Positions 55,923-64,000 of a stretch of DNA of 64,000 bases are shown piece after piece. The notes beneath the pieces were generated by a model, which was not told the origin of the DNA, made no database searches, and worked only from the letters and a program-made list of their open reading frames with translations. This stretch comes from Sphingopyxis sp. H053. Its GTDB lineage: Bacteria; Pseudomonadota; Alphaproteobacteria; Sphingomonadales; Sphingomonadaceae. A program made the position numbers and the translations under genes. Each line of letters opens with the position of its first letter. Within the stretch, counting starts at the first letter, position 1. Location of the stretch: assembly GCF_001468225.1 (NCBI RefSeq), contig NZ_LNRU01000003.1, positions 248,001 to 312,000 on the forward strand. The letters run 5' to 3'.

Positions 55923-57203
55923 TCAAAAAACCGGGGTGTTGGGCGGCAAGCCGATCAGGGACCGTCCGAGCAGTTCGGTCGCGCCGTCGAAGTCGTAGAC
56001 GACGTGGCTGGCCATCACGTTGACGTCGCGCAGCGCGCGCTGGAGCGGGCTGCTCGTCATATGCGCGCTCGACCCCGCGCCTTCGACCAGCAGCCGGATC
56101 GCGTCGCGGCACAGATCCATCGCGAGCGCGACCTGTGCGCGGAGCGCGATGCGGTCCTCGTTGCTCACCAGCCCGTCTCCGGCCGCTTCGGTCAGTGCGA
56201 CATTGCGCCGCCCGACCTCGCGCAGGATCATTTCGGCGGTCTGCGTCTTCGCCGCGGCCTCGCCGAGCCGCATATGCGCCGAGGCCTTTTCGTTCTGCTT
56301 GACCGTGGTGCCGAGCATGGTGCGAACCCCGATGCGTTCGCGAAAATGATCGACCGCCGACCGGGCGACGCCGACCGCGCCGATCGCCGCGGTAATCGCG
56401 AGGAAGGGCGTCATCGGCATCCGGTAGATCGGATTGTGCGCGTGGATCTTCGCGCCGGGCGCGCAGCCCATGCGCATTTCGCCCATGTCCATCACGCGAT
56501 GTTCGGGGACGAAAATGTCGTCGCAGCGGATGTCGTTGCTGCCCGTGCCGATCATCCCGTCGACATGCCAGGTGTCGAGCACCTCGACCTCGTCCGCCGG
56601 CAACGCCAGGAAAAGCTGGCGCGGCGGGTTTTCGCCAGGAATCATGCCGGTCACCATCACCCAGTCGGCGTGCATGACGCCCGTGCCCCATTTCCAACGG
56701 CCCGTCAGGCGATAGCCGCCGTCCGCCGGCTCGGCGATACCTGGCGGGTTGGTCGCGCCCGGCGCGATGACATAGGGAAAGTCGCCGCCGAAGGTCTCGT
56801 CCTGCAGCTTTTCGGGGAATTGCGCGAGCATCCAGTTATGCTCGACGCAGAAAGCGGTGACCCAGCCGGTCGAACCGCACCCTTCGGCGATCGGCAGCAT
56901 CGCGTCGATGAAACTGTCGATGTCGAATTCCAGCCCGCCATAGCGCTTGGGAACGAAATGATAGAAGACGCCGGTCTTGCGGATCGCGTCCCACACGGCA
57001 TCGACCGGACGGCGCAGCTGCTCGCATTCGAGCGCGTGCGCGGCGACGAGCGGCTTGAGCGCGGTGGTGCGGCGCACCAGCTCCTCGGGCGTCAGCGCCG
57101 CGAGCTCTTCGCGCGACAGCCAGTCGCCGCCTTTCGGAATCCGGCGATCGGCGAAAGGCTCGGCGGCATCCTCCGCCCGGCGCGTTTGAACGGCGATATT
57201 CAT
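55923..57203 (-). CDS. Acyl-CoA dehydrogenase-fold flavin-dependent monooxygenase
   Basis: Product of 426 aa. It resembles two-component (group D) flavin monooxygenases such as HsaA and HpaB-type hydroxylases more than true acyl-CoA dehydrogenases: GCGSTGWVTAFCVEHNWMLAQFPEK, RLTGRWKWGTGVMHADWVMV, and SSAHMTSSPLQRALRDVNVMASHVVYDFDGATELLGRSLIG. It would use reduced flavin from a separate reductase to hydroxylate an aromatic or similar ring. The ATG at 57203 has AAAGGA upstream; an in-frame ATG at 57272 is inside the promoter region. Substrate not determinable. Confidence 0.85.
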   Translation of the reverse strand: MNIAVQTRRAEDAAEPFADRRIPKGGDWLSREELAALTPEELVRRTTALKPLVAAHALECEQLRRPVDAVWDAIRKTGVFYHFVPKRYGGLEFDIDSFIDAMLPIAEGCGSTGWVTAFCVEHNWMLAQFPEKLQDETFGGDFPYVIAPGATNPPGIAEPADGGYRLTGRWKWGTGVMHADWVMVTGMIPGENPPRQLFLALPADEVEVLDTWHVDGMIGTGSNDIRCDDIFVPEHRVMDMGEMRMGCAPGAKIHAHNPIYRMPMTPFLAITAAIGAVGVARSAVDHFRERIGVRTMLGTTVKQNEKASAHMRLGEAAAKTQTAEMILREVGRRNVALTEAAGDGLVSNEDRIALRAQVALAMDLCRDAIRLLVEGAGSSAHMTSSPLQRALRDVNVMASHVVYDFDGATELLGRSLIGLPPNTPVF

Positions 57204-57244
57204 GACATCCTTTCTCCCGGCAGCCGGAATCGGCTTATGCGGCC

Positions 57245-57291
57245 AGATTAGGCCACCCGGAAATAATGTCAAGAAACTTAACTAAATTGAC
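57245..57291 (-). promoter_or_regulatory. Promoter of the monooxygenase gene with partial operator
   Basis: On the minus strand TTGACA (57272-57267), a 16-bp spacer and TAATCT (57250-57245). Just upstream of the -35 lies TTTAGTTAAG (57286-57277), a contracted relative of the CTTAG-N4-CTAAG palindromes, inside a wider GTCAA..TTGAC dyad (57268-57291). Confidence 0.5.
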
Positions 57292-57764
57292 GAAGGCCGG
57301 GCCGTCGCCGCCTCGGGCCCTTCGAGCGCTTCGGGCGGCACGCGCGGTGGATCGCCCCAGTCCATGCGCATCGCATCGCGAAGGCCGTGATAGGCCGGCA
57401 GGCCGATCCGTTCGACGAGTTTGACTTCGAGATATTGCAACGCCTTCGCGGCGGCGCGGCGGGTGTCGTTCGCCTGTTCGGCGAAACGGACGATCCGCGC
57501 GCGCCGGTCGGCGGGATCGGGGACGAGTTCGACGATGCCGCGCGCCTCGAGCTCGCTGAGCATCAGGCTGATCGCCTGCCGTGTGACGCCGAGATTGCGG
57601 GCGATGCGCGTCGCGCGATGTTCGCCCGCCGATATGTTCGCGATCAACATCGACTGCGCACGGCTGACGTTGGGAATGCCGGCCTCCTTGAGCGCCGCCT
57701 GCAGCGCCTCGTCAAACCAGTAGACGGCGCTCAGCAGGTTCATCATCAGGAACGGGCTATCCAT
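57282..57764 (-). CDS. MarR family transcriptional regulator (between monooxygenase and MFS gene)
   Basis: Winged-helix regulator of 160 aa: dimerisation helix (MMNLLSAVYWFDEALQAALKEAG), then the HTH and wing HRATRIARNLGVTRQAISLMLSELEARGIVELVPDPADRRARIVRF (about 49-93). The C-terminal helix ends near 135; the last 20 residues are Pro/Ala-rich. It sits in the middle of the sulfatase/monooxygenase/MFS/TonB receptor cluster. The repeated CTTAG-N4-CTAAG palindromes at both control points of the cluster are its most likely sites; this is inference. Confidence 0.87.
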   Translation of the reverse strand: MDSPFLMMNLLSAVYWFDEALQAALKEAGIPNVSRAQSMLIANISAGEHRATRIARNLGVTRQAISLMLSELEARGIVELVPDPADRRARIVRFAEQANDTRRAAAKALQYLEVKLVERIGLPAYHGLRDAMRMDWGDPPRVPPEALEGPEAATARPSSI

Positions 57765-57859
57765 CGTCGTCTTCCTTTTGGCCGCGGGGCGGGCCTGTCA
57801 TAAGGTCCGCCACGATCTCCGCGCAATCCGCAGCGGCATGGAGCCCGGTCCGGTCAGGG

Positions 57860-59230
57860 TCAACCGGCGTCCGTCATTTTGGCGAGATCGCGCGCGAAAG
57901 CCGAAAAGCCCGCAGTGAGGATGATCGCCGCGAGCGGCAGCGCGATGCCCGTCACCAGCGCAATCGAATAGCGCAGTGCGCCGTCGTCGCCGAACAGATG
58001 ATCGGTGAGCAAAGCCATCAGCATCGGCCCGAAACCGAGCCCGACAAGGTTGACGACAAAGAAATAGAGCGCGGTGACGCGCGCGCGATATTCGTTCGGC
58101 GTGATGAACTGCAACGCCACCGTTCCGACGCCGTGCATCGTCAGCATCGGAAAGGCGAGCGCGAGCATGACGAAGGCAAGCGTCGCATCCGGCATCAGCG
58201 TCGCCGCGAGCAAGGGCGGCCCGCCAAGCAGGATCGACAGCCGCATCACGCGCAGATGCGCATCGGCGACCCCTTTTGCGAACAGCCGGTCGGCGAGCGT
58301 CCCACCCGCCACCAGCCCCGCCGCGCCGCCTGTTGCCATGATGATACCAAACCACAGGCCGGCTTGCGCCACGTCCATGCCATAGGTGCGCGCGAAGAAG
58401 GTCGGCACCCATGCGATCACACCGTACATGACGAGCCCGATCAGCGACATGCCCGCAAACAGCGCCCCGAGCGCGGCGCGGTGTGCCTTCAGATGCGCGA
58501 GGAAGCCGGGCGCCGCGGCACCCTGCGATCCGGCCTGCACCAGCCCCCGCCGCAGCGGCTCGCGGATCGTCAGGAGCAGCAGGCAGATCAGCAGTCCCGG
58601 CGCCGCGACCCACATGAAGATCGTCCGCCACGCCTCGACCGGGCCGAACAGCGGCAGCTCTATCATCGGCTCCGCGAGCACCGCCTGGACGACAAAGGCG
58701 CCGAGGATCATCGCGACTCCCGAGCCGAGCGGCACACCAATCGAATAGACGGCCATCGCGCGAGCGAGCCGGTCGCGCGGGAAGGTGTCGCTGAGCATCG
58801 AATAGGCGGCGGGCGAAAGCGCCGCTTCGCCGACCCCGACTCCCATGCGCGTGAGAAACAAGGTCGCATAGCTTCCGGCGAAGCCGCACGCTGCGGTCAT
58901 AACGCTCCACAGCGCCACGCCCGACACAATCAGGTTCCGGCGGTTCCACCGGTCGGCGATCCACGCGATCGGAAGGCCTAGCACGGTATAGAAGAGCGCG
59001 AAGGCGAGCCCGATGAGCAGGCTGACTTCGGTATCCGAAATGTTCAGCGCGGCACGGATCGGCGCGACGAGCAGGCTGAGGATCATCCGGTCGACGAAGG
59101 ACAGCGTATAGGCGAGCAGCAGGACGCCGACGACGTACCAGCTATAGGCGGGGCGCGGCCAGCCCGGCTCTGCATCCGCTTCCCCGCCCAGTTCGCCTTG
59201 CGGCGCGCCTGTCGCGATCTCCGTCGCCAT
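57860..59230 (-). CDS. MFS transporter, Spinster-like
   Basis: Inner-membrane transporter of 456 aa with twelve helices. The N-terminal domain (SWYVVGVLLLAYTLSFVDRMILSLLVAPIR through ALFYTVLGLPIAWIADRWNRRNLI) matches Spinster-type MFS proteins common in sphingomonad aromatic or lipid catabolic clusters. The ATG at 59230 has GGAGGACAGG upstream; an in-frame extension to 59383 runs through the operator and is rejected. It shares the 59295-59314 palindrome with the divergent TonB receptor. It probably carries the desulfated product into the cytoplasm. Confidence 0.88.
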   Translation of the reverse strand: MATEIATGAPQGELGGEADAEPGWPRPAYSWYVVGVLLLAYTLSFVDRMILSLLVAPIRAALNISDTEVSLLIGLAFALFYTVLGLPIAWIADRWNRRNLIVSGVALWSVMTAACGFAGSYATLFLTRMGVGVGEAALSPAAYSMLSDTFPRDRLARAMAVYSIGVPLGSGVAMILGAFVVQAVLAEPMIELPLFGPVEAWRTIFMWVAAPGLLICLLLLTIREPLRRGLVQAGSQGAAAPGFLAHLKAHRAALGALFAGMSLIGLVMYGVIAWVPTFFARTYGMDVAQAGLWFGIIMATGGAAGLVAGGTLADRLFAKGVADAHLRVMRLSILLGGPPLLAATLMPDATLAFVMLALAFPMLTMHGVGTVALQFITPNEYRARVTALYFFVVNLVGLGFGPMLMALLTDHLFGDDGALRYSIALVTGIALPLAAIILTAGFSAFARDLAKMTDAG

Positions 59231-59294
59231 CGATCCTGTCCTCCCGATCGCCGCTCGCTCTTGCACCGCAAGCCGGCCTGTTATATAGAAACAG

Positions 59295-59314
59295 TTACTT
59301 AGCAAACTAAGTAA
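59295..59314. promoter_or_regulatory. Palindromic operator between MFS and TonB receptor genes
   Basis: TTACTTAGCAAACTAAGTAA: 8-bp perfect arms around CAAA, sharing the core CTTAG-N4-CTAAG with the sulfatase operator. It lies between the divergent starts at 59230 and 59377; on the minus strand TATATA (59287-59282) forms a plausible -10 for the MFS gene just downstream. Confidence 0.78.
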
Positions 59315-59376
59315 ATTGCCGACCGAGTCAAGCATGATCGGGACGCACGAAAAAACAACGTGTTGGGAGACGCGAT

Positions 59377-61563
59377 ATGACAAATTTCGGAAGGAAGCAG
59401 TCCATCCTCTTCTTGGCCGGCGCGGCGATCGCCGCGCTGCCCGCGGCCTCTGCGGCGCAGGACGCCACCGACGACACGAGCGGCGACATCATCGTCACCG
59501 CGCAGCGACAGGAACAGCGGCTTCAGGACGTCCCGGTCTCGGTCACCGCGTTCGGCGCCGAGCAGCTTCGTGACAACAGCATCGAAACGGTGCAGGACAT
59601 CGCGATCCGCACTCCGGGCCTTGCGGTCAGCGCGGTCGACCCGATCAACACCAACTTCGCGATGCGCGGCATCGGCAGCGCGCCGGGCATCAGCCAGAAC
59701 GCCGGCGGCGATCCCTCGGTCGTCGTCTTCATCGACGGCGTCTATGCGGGACGCGGCGGCACCCCCGACCTCGACGCGCTCGACCTCGAACGCGTCGAGG
59801 TGCTGCGCGGACCGCAGGGCACCTTGTTCGGCAAGAATGCGATCGGCGGCCTCGTCCAGTTCATCAGCCGCAAGCCGACCGATGAGGAAAGCTTCTTTTT
59901 CGAGGGCACCTACGGCAATTACGACCGCGTCGGCGTGATCGCGCGCGGCAATATGGCGCTGACCGATAAGGTGTATCTGTCGGCAGGGCTGTCGCACAAG
60001 CAGCGCGACGGCTTCGAATATAATGAGACGACGGGCAATGACGTCAACGACCTCAACCTGACGACGGGCCGCGTTGCGCTGCGTTTCGTGCCCACCGACA
60101 CGCTCGACATCATCCTTCGCGCCGACATCGCGCGTCAGGACCAGAAGGGCAATCCACGCCACAATAATTGCGACACCAGCTTTCAGGGCGGCATCCATTG
60201 CGTCGGCATCAACCCCGATCCACGCGTCGTGAACGCCTATATCGACGGCGAGGTCAAACGGACGATCCAGACCTATTCGGCCGAAGCTAACCTCGACCTG
60301 CCGTTCGGGACGCTGACCTCGCTCACTGCGCTCCGCAAGGTGAAGTTCAATTTCGTCACCCCCTTCTTCAGCAACCCGGTCAACCCGCCGGCACAGATCG
60401 AATCGACGAGCTTCGGCGAAGAGGACAACAGCCAGTTCAGCCAGGAACTGCGCCTGTCCTTCGACGCATGGGGCGGGCGCCTGAAGGGCCAGACGGGCGT
60501 CTATTTCCTGAAGGAGAATAACGACCGCGTCGAAGGGCAGATTCAGGACTTCCCGAGCCCCGCCAATTCGGGGATCGGCATCTATCCGCAGTCGGTCAAT
60601 GCGCGCAGCGTCGCGATCTTCGGGCAGGTCGATGTCGAGATCGTCCCCTCGCTGACCGCGACGGTGGGCGCGCGCATGACATGGGAGCGCAAGAGCGGCC
60701 GTTTCGCGGGCTTCAAGGCCGACAGCGGACCCGGCCTGCCGCCGCCGCTCGGATCGCTCGCCGGCTATGACGTGACCGGCAAGAAGAGCTGGAAAGCTTT
60801 CACGCCGCGTTTCGCGCTCAACTGGAAGGCGACCGACGACGTGCTGCTCTATGCCTCGGTCGCGCGCGGCTACAAGAGCGGCGGCTTTCAGGGGTTGTCG
60901 GGCACCGCCGCGGGCGCCTCGACTCCTTATGATCCCGAATTCGCCTGGGGCTATGAGGTCGGCGCAAAGACCGATTGGCTCGACCGGCGCCTGCGGCTCA
61001 ACGTCGCGGCGTTCCGTACCGACTATTCGGACCTCCAGGTCTCGCAGCTCGTCCCGCTGTGCTGCGTCGTCGTCAGCAACGCGGCGAAGGCGCGGATCAA
61101 GGGGATCGAGGTCGAAGCCGTCGCGCGGCCGTTCGAGGGATTCCAAATCGACGGCAGCTATGCGTATCTCGATGCGAAGTTCACCGAATATACGATTCCG
61201 GGTCTGAACTATACCGGCAACCAGCTGCCGCGCTCGCCGAAGAACAAGTTCAACATCGGCGGCCAGTTCGAAACCCCTGTCGGCGACCTGTCGGCGAAGC
61301 TGCGCGTCGATTACAGCTGGGTCGACGACGCGTTTTTCGAGGCATCGAATATTCCGCAGCAGCTCTGGCCTTCGCACGATAATCTGGATGCGCGCCTTTC
61401 GCTTTCGGGGCCGGGCGATCGCTGGGAAGTCTCGCTGTGGGGCAAGAATCTGACCGACGAGCTGACGCCGACTTACGTCACCTATTTCGGCCCCTTCCGC
61501 CAGATTCTGACGCCTTACGCGCCGCCGCGCACCTATGGCGTAACGGTCGCATTCAAGATCTGA
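59377..61563 (+). CDS. TonB-dependent outer membrane receptor
   Basis: Outer-membrane transporter of 728 aa: signal peptide (QSILFLAGAAIAALPAASAAQ), TonB box-like DIIVTAQRQEQRLQDVPVSVTA, plug (DIAIRTPGLAVSAVDPINTNFAMRGIG to RVEVLRGPQGTLFGKNAIGGLVQFISRKP) and a barrel ending in YGVTVAFKI. An extracellular disulfide is possible (NCDTSFQGGIHC and the LCCVV segment). It is divergent from the MFS gene over a shared palindrome and is followed by DUF3237. Ligand probably the cluster substrate. Confidence 0.92.
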   Translation: MTNFGRKQSILFLAGAAIAALPAASAAQDATDDTSGDIIVTAQRQEQRLQDVPVSVTAFGAEQLRDNSIETVQDIAIRTPGLAVSAVDPINTNFAMRGIGSAPGISQNAGGDPSVVVFIDGVYAGRGGTPDLDALDLERVEVLRGPQGTLFGKNAIGGLVQFISRKPTDEESFFFEGTYGNYDRVGVIARGNMALTDKVYLSAGLSHKQRDGFEYNETTGNDVNDLNLTTGRVALRFVPTDTLDIILRADIARQDQKGNPRHNNCDTSFQGGIHCVGINPDPRVVNAYIDGEVKRTIQTYSAEANLDLPFGTLTSLTALRKVKFNFVTPFFSNPVNPPAQIESTSFGEEDNSQFSQELRLSFDAWGGRLKGQTGVYFLKENNDRVEGQIQDFPSPANSGIGIYPQSVNARSVAIFGQVDVEIVPSLTATVGARMTWERKSGRFAGFKADSGPGLPPPLGSLAGYDVTGKKSWKAFTPRFALNWKATDDVLLYASVARGYKSGGFQGLSGTAAGASTPYDPEFAWGYEVGAKTDWLDRRLRLNVAAFRTDYSDLQVSQLVPLCCVVVSNAAKARIKGIEVEAVARPFEGFQIDGSYAYLDAKFTEYTIPGLNYTGNQLPRSPKNKFNIGGQFETPVGDLSAKLRVDYSWVDDAFFEASNIPQQLWPSHDNLDARLSLSGPGDRWEVSLWGKNLTDELTPTYVTYFGPFRQILTPYAPPRTYGVTVAFKI

Positions 61564-61630
61564 CCCGCGGGCGCGGCGGCACCCCTTTCGCCGCCGCGCC
61601 CGCTCCCCTGCACTAGAGAGAGGATGACCG

Positions 61631-62101
61631 ATGGAAGAACCCCGTTTCCGCTATCTCTGCTCCTACAAGGCCAGCTTCACCGAGCCGCAGCAGATGATCG
61701 GCAAGGCGCATTTCGGGCGCCGGATGATCGCCGCGCTGACCGGCGGCGAAGTCGAGGGCGAGCGGCTGCACGGCCGCGTGATGCCAAGCGGCGGCGACTG
61801 GGCGACGATCGACGACAATGACACGCTACGGCTCGACGCGCGCATCACGATGGAAACGCACGATGGCGCCTTGATCTATGTCTCCTATCGCGGCGTGCTG
61901 CGCCCGCTGTCGGCCGCGCACAAACATGCGCGGAACGGCGGCCCGCGGACGCCGGAGGAAAAGGCCGAAGTCTATTTCCGCACCACCCCGATGTTCGAGA
62001 CCGGGGACGAGCGCTATCTATGGCTCAACGACATCGTCGCCGTCGGACTCGGCGCCAGCATCGGCGGCGCGGTACGCTACGATGTGTTCGAGCTGCTTTA
62101 A
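61631..62101 (+). CDS. DUF3237 family protein
   Basis: Small beta-rich cytoplasmic protein of 156 aa. It matches DUF3237 at GGEVEGERLHGRVMPSGGDWATIDDNDTLRLDARITMETHDGALIYVSYRGV and the C-terminal YFRTTPMFETGDERYLWLNDIVAVGLG. The family is of unknown function but is often found in aromatic and steroid degradation clusters of sphingomonads and actinobacteria. It follows the TonB receptor by 67 bp and is probably in the same transcript. An ATG at 61624 in another frame is not the start. Confidence 0.87.
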   Translation: MEEPRFRYLCSYKASFTEPQQMIGKAHFGRRMIAALTGGEVEGERLHGRVMPSGGDWATIDDNDTLRLDARITMETHDGALIYVSYRGVLRPLSAAHKHARNGGPRTPEEKAEVYFRTTPMFETGDERYLWLNDIVAVGLGASIGGAVRYDVFELL

Positions 62102-62233
62102 GAGGGTCCGATCGCCGGCGAACTGGACTTCCGGGAGCGCATAGCGGACATCGGAATCGCTCGCAGGAAAACGCAGGCCGCCCCTCTCGGTGTACCCAAT
62201 CGGTTGGCGACCATGGCTCGCCTTCCTCTGGAA
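62102..62233. other. Convergent intergenic gap
   Basis: 132 bp between the convergent DUF3237 and MFS genes. No gene, clear hairpin or repeat was seen. Confidence 0.5.
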
Positions 62234-63463
62234 TCAGGCTTCTATGACCTGGATCCTGCGGCGGAGCAAAAAGAGCCCGCCAGCAAGCATCGCCGTCGGG
62301 ACAAGCATCAGCGTGAACGCGGTGCGCCCGTCGAGATGCGCGAAGATGGCGCCGGTAATGACCGATCCGGTCGTCCCGCCGAGCGCCGAGAAGACGACGA
62401 CGAGCCCCATCAGCGACGGGTGCTGGCGATTGGGCATGGCGCTCAGCATCACCGAGATGATCGTTGGATAGACCGGCGCCAGCGCGATGCCGATCAGCGG
62501 AAAGAGGAAGGCCGCGATCGGCGCGTCGCCCCACCTATGGATCGCCCCGGGGGCGAGGCCGTCGGCAAGCGGCAGCACGAGGATGATCAGCGCCGCAAGC
62601 GATGCGAGGCAGACATTCAGTACCGGATACCAGTCGAAGCGCGCCATGACCGCGCCCGCGCCGAAGCGCCCGATCGCAAGGCACGCAGCGAACAGGCTGG
62701 CCGCCTGCACGCTCATCTGCGCAGGCAAGTGCAGCACCTCGTTGTTGAAGGTCGGCAGCCAGCTCTGGATTCCCTGTTCGATCAGCACGAACAGAAAGGC
62801 GCAGGCGACGAAGACCAGCACCAGCGGCAGCGCCGCGAGCTTGAGCATCGCGACGAACGGTGGCCCCTCGCTTGCGGCCGCTTCTTCGCCCTCATGCGTG
62901 CGATGTTCGTCGACCCGCGCTGTGAGTAACAGCGCGAGCGCCAGTGCCGTAATCGCGCCAAGCACCCAATAGGCGTTCAGCCAGCGGAGGCCGGTCGGGT
63001 CGATGAAGGCGCTGAACACCCAATAGGAGGAGAGAACGCCGACCATGAACATGCCTTCGATCAGGCTGGTCAGGCTGGCGTGCTTTCGCGGGCTGTCGGT
63101 GACGAGGCCGATCATCGAGTAGACGACGACCTTGGCAACCGCAAAGGCCGCGCCGACCATCGCGAAGTGGAGCTGCGCGGCGCCGAAGCTGCCGACCAGC
63201 GGCATGACGATACAGCCGGCGATCGCGAGGATGAGCGCGCCGATCAGCGCGTTGCGAAGGCCAAGACGCGGCAGATAGCTCGCGGTCACGAACGACACGA
63301 CCGCGATCGTGATGTCCTTGAACCCCTCTAGCGTGCTCGCCTGCGGCTTGGTGACATCGAAACTGGAAATCGACTGAAGGATCACGGTCCCGACGCTGTT
63401 GAGCAGCATCGCAAAGGCGACGTAAGTCAGGATCAGTGCTGCGATCAGTCGAGTGCGCGCCAT
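62234..63463 (-). CDS. MFS transporter (FHS/TsgA-like)
   Basis: Inner-membrane transporter of 409 aa with twelve predicted helices and a central cytoplasmic linker (VDEHRTHEGEEAAASEG, about 190-206). Its layout resembles the MFS permeases that accompany TonB receptors in sphingomonad sugar or aromatic uptake loci (IEQGIQSWLPTFNNEVLHLPAQMSVQAASLFAACLAIGRFGAG). It is on the same strand as, and downstream of, the partial TonB receptor, with a terminator hairpin between them. Substrate unknown. Confidence 0.82.
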   Translation of the reverse strand: MARTRLIAALILTYVAFAMLLNSVGTVILQSISSFDVTKPQASTLEGFKDITIAVVSFVTASYLPRLGLRNALIGALILAIAGCIVMPLVGSFGAAQLHFAMVGAAFAVAKVVVYSMIGLVTDSPRKHASLTSLIEGMFMVGVLSSYWVFSAFIDPTGLRWLNAYWVLGAITALALALLLTARVDEHRTHEGEEAAASEGPPFVAMLKLAALPLVLVFVACAFLFVLIEQGIQSWLPTFNNEVLHLPAQMSVQAASLFAACLAIGRFGAGAVMARFDWYPVLNVCLASLAALIILVLPLADGLAPGAIHRWGDAPIAAFLFPLIGIALAPVYPTIISVMLSAMPNRQHPSLMGLVVVFSALGGTTGSVITGAIFAHLDGRTAFTLMLVPTAMLAGGLFLLRRRIQVIEA

Positions 63464-63473
63464 CAGCCGTCCT

Positions 63474-63520
63474 TAGCAGAAAAAAGGGGGGTGGCCGCGA
63501 AGAGGCCGCGGCCACCCAGG
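63474..63520 (-). terminator. Rho-independent terminator after the edge TonB receptor
   Basis: On the minus strand GGGTGGCCGCG and CGCGGCCACCC form a strong stem with a loop of about 6 bases, followed by CCCTTTTTTCT. It lies between the TonB receptor stop and the MFS start, so the MFS gene probably depends on readthrough or its own promoter. Confidence 0.8.
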
Positions 63521-63534
63521 GAGGGATGATCCTT

Positions 63535-64000
63535 TTAGAATTTATACGCGGCGCTGAAGCGGAACGACCGGCCGAGGATCGGGCGCGCGTTGACGACTTC
63601 GCCCCCCGCCTGCCCCAGGGTGCGCGGATCGCCTTCGGTCAGCCCGACCTTGTCGGTCAGATTGTCGGCGGTCACGGCGAACTGCAACGCGTCGTTGACG
63701 TCGACCGTCACCCCCGCATCGATCTTGAAATAATGCGGCAGCGACTGGGTGTTCGCGGTGTCGGAGAAGCGGTCGCCGACATAGCTGAAGGTCGAATAGA
63801 GCGAGACCTTGCTATTATCGCCGAACTCGATGTCGTACGACGGCGTCACGCGCCATTGCCACTTCGGCTGGCGTTGCACGCGATTGCCGCTGAGGTCGAT
63901 CGTCCCGCCGCCCGCGAAGAAATCGCGGTATTTCGCATCGAGCCAGGTGCCCGAGAAGGCGATGGCGAAATTGTCGATCGGACGGATCTGCCCTTCGAGT
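63535..64000 (-). CDS. TonB-dependent receptor, C-terminal fragment cut by window edge
   Basis: The last 154 residues of an outer-membrane receptor; the frame is open from 64000 to the TAA at 63537-63535. It shows alternating beta strands of the barrel (IRPIDNFAIAFSGTWLDAKY, VSLYSTFSYVGDRFSDTAN) and the C-terminal aromatic end SFRFSAAYKF expected for BAM-dependent insertion. The N-terminus and plug are outside the window. It is the third TonB receptor in this cluster and is likely linked to the adjacent MFS permease. Confidence 0.88.
   Translation of the reverse strand, partial: LEGQIRPIDNFAIAFSGTWLDAKYRDFFAGGGTIDLSGNRVQRQPKWQWRVTPSYDIEFGDNSKVSLYSTFSYVGDRFSDTANTQSLPHYFKIDAGVTVDVNDALQFAVTADNLTDKVGLTEGDPRTLGQAGGEVVNARPILGRSFRFSAAYKF

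Noticed and set aside
59299-61377. 692-codon open frame opposite the TonB receptor
   Set aside because: Low-complexity shadow; receptor domains on the plus strand are complete.

Overview
The window looks like chromosome of a GC-rich alphaproteobacterial sphingomonad (order Sphingomonadales; Sphingopyxis/Sphingomonas-like is an inference). Evidence: a circularly permuted two-piece tmRNA whose tag reads ANDNEALALAA, a carA/carB - yqeY - dnaG - rpoD neighbourhood, many TonB-dependent receptors, and dispersed palindromic repeats of the kind common in sphingomonads. Most of the window is well-packed core chromosome. No prophage, insertion sequence, CRISPR array or rRNA was found.

Layout. 1-3.6 kb: end of a sugar operon (FGGY kinase, LldD-type L-lactate dehydrogenase, RhaT-type symporter), probably L-rhamnose use. 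3.6-4.7 kb: metal-efflux pair, a CDF transporter and a divergent MerR regulator with a classic 19-bp-spacer promoter. 4.8-5.1 kb: split ssrA, then mscL. 5.7-9.7 kb: lemA with two TPM-domain genes, a NUDIX hydrolase, a rhomboid protease and greA. 9.7-19.6 kb: carA - small lipoprotein - carB on the minus strand, facing yqeY - DUF559 nuclease - dnaG - rpoD. 20-28.7 kb: a sigma-54-preceded PspC-like gene, a MoxR ATPase and a CoxE-like VWA protein under matching palindromes, a soluble chemotaxis receptor, an AT-richer orphan gene, an Amj-type lipid II flippase and a DUF817 protein. 28.7-32.8 kb: four-gene minus-strand operon (DOMON-like, NamZ-like DUF1343, lipoprotein, M24 peptidase). 32.8-43.7 kb: tyrS, PilZ protein, recG, sdhE-mfd, an EAL protein, moaA, nadK. 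43.8 kb: tRNA-Asn(GTT). 44.1-50.6 kb: carbonic anhydrase - SulP transporter - PDZ aspartyl protease operon, an OmpR-type two-component system and a secreted protein, all next to copies of one 20-bp motif. 50.6-64 kb: accessory catabolic cluster with a Tat sulfatase, three TonB receptors, two MFS transporters, an acyl-CoA-dehydrogenase-fold flavin monooxygenase with a candidate flavin reductase, DUF3237, and two MarR regulators.

Most notable points: (1) a DUF559 nuclease gene lying between perfect 36-bp inverted repeats directly upstream of dnaG, whose right repeat supplies the dnaG ribosome binding site; (2) a tandem 10-bp-phased motif linking the two-component system to the carbonic anhydrase operon and to itself; (3) CTTAG-N4-CTAAG palindromes marking the two control points of the sulfatase/monooxygenase cluster; (4) near-identical ACGTTCACGT-centred palindromes in front of the separated moxR and VWA genes; (5) a lipoprotein gene translationally stitched between carA and carB. 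All functional calls rest on motif and family recognition by reading; no database search was run.
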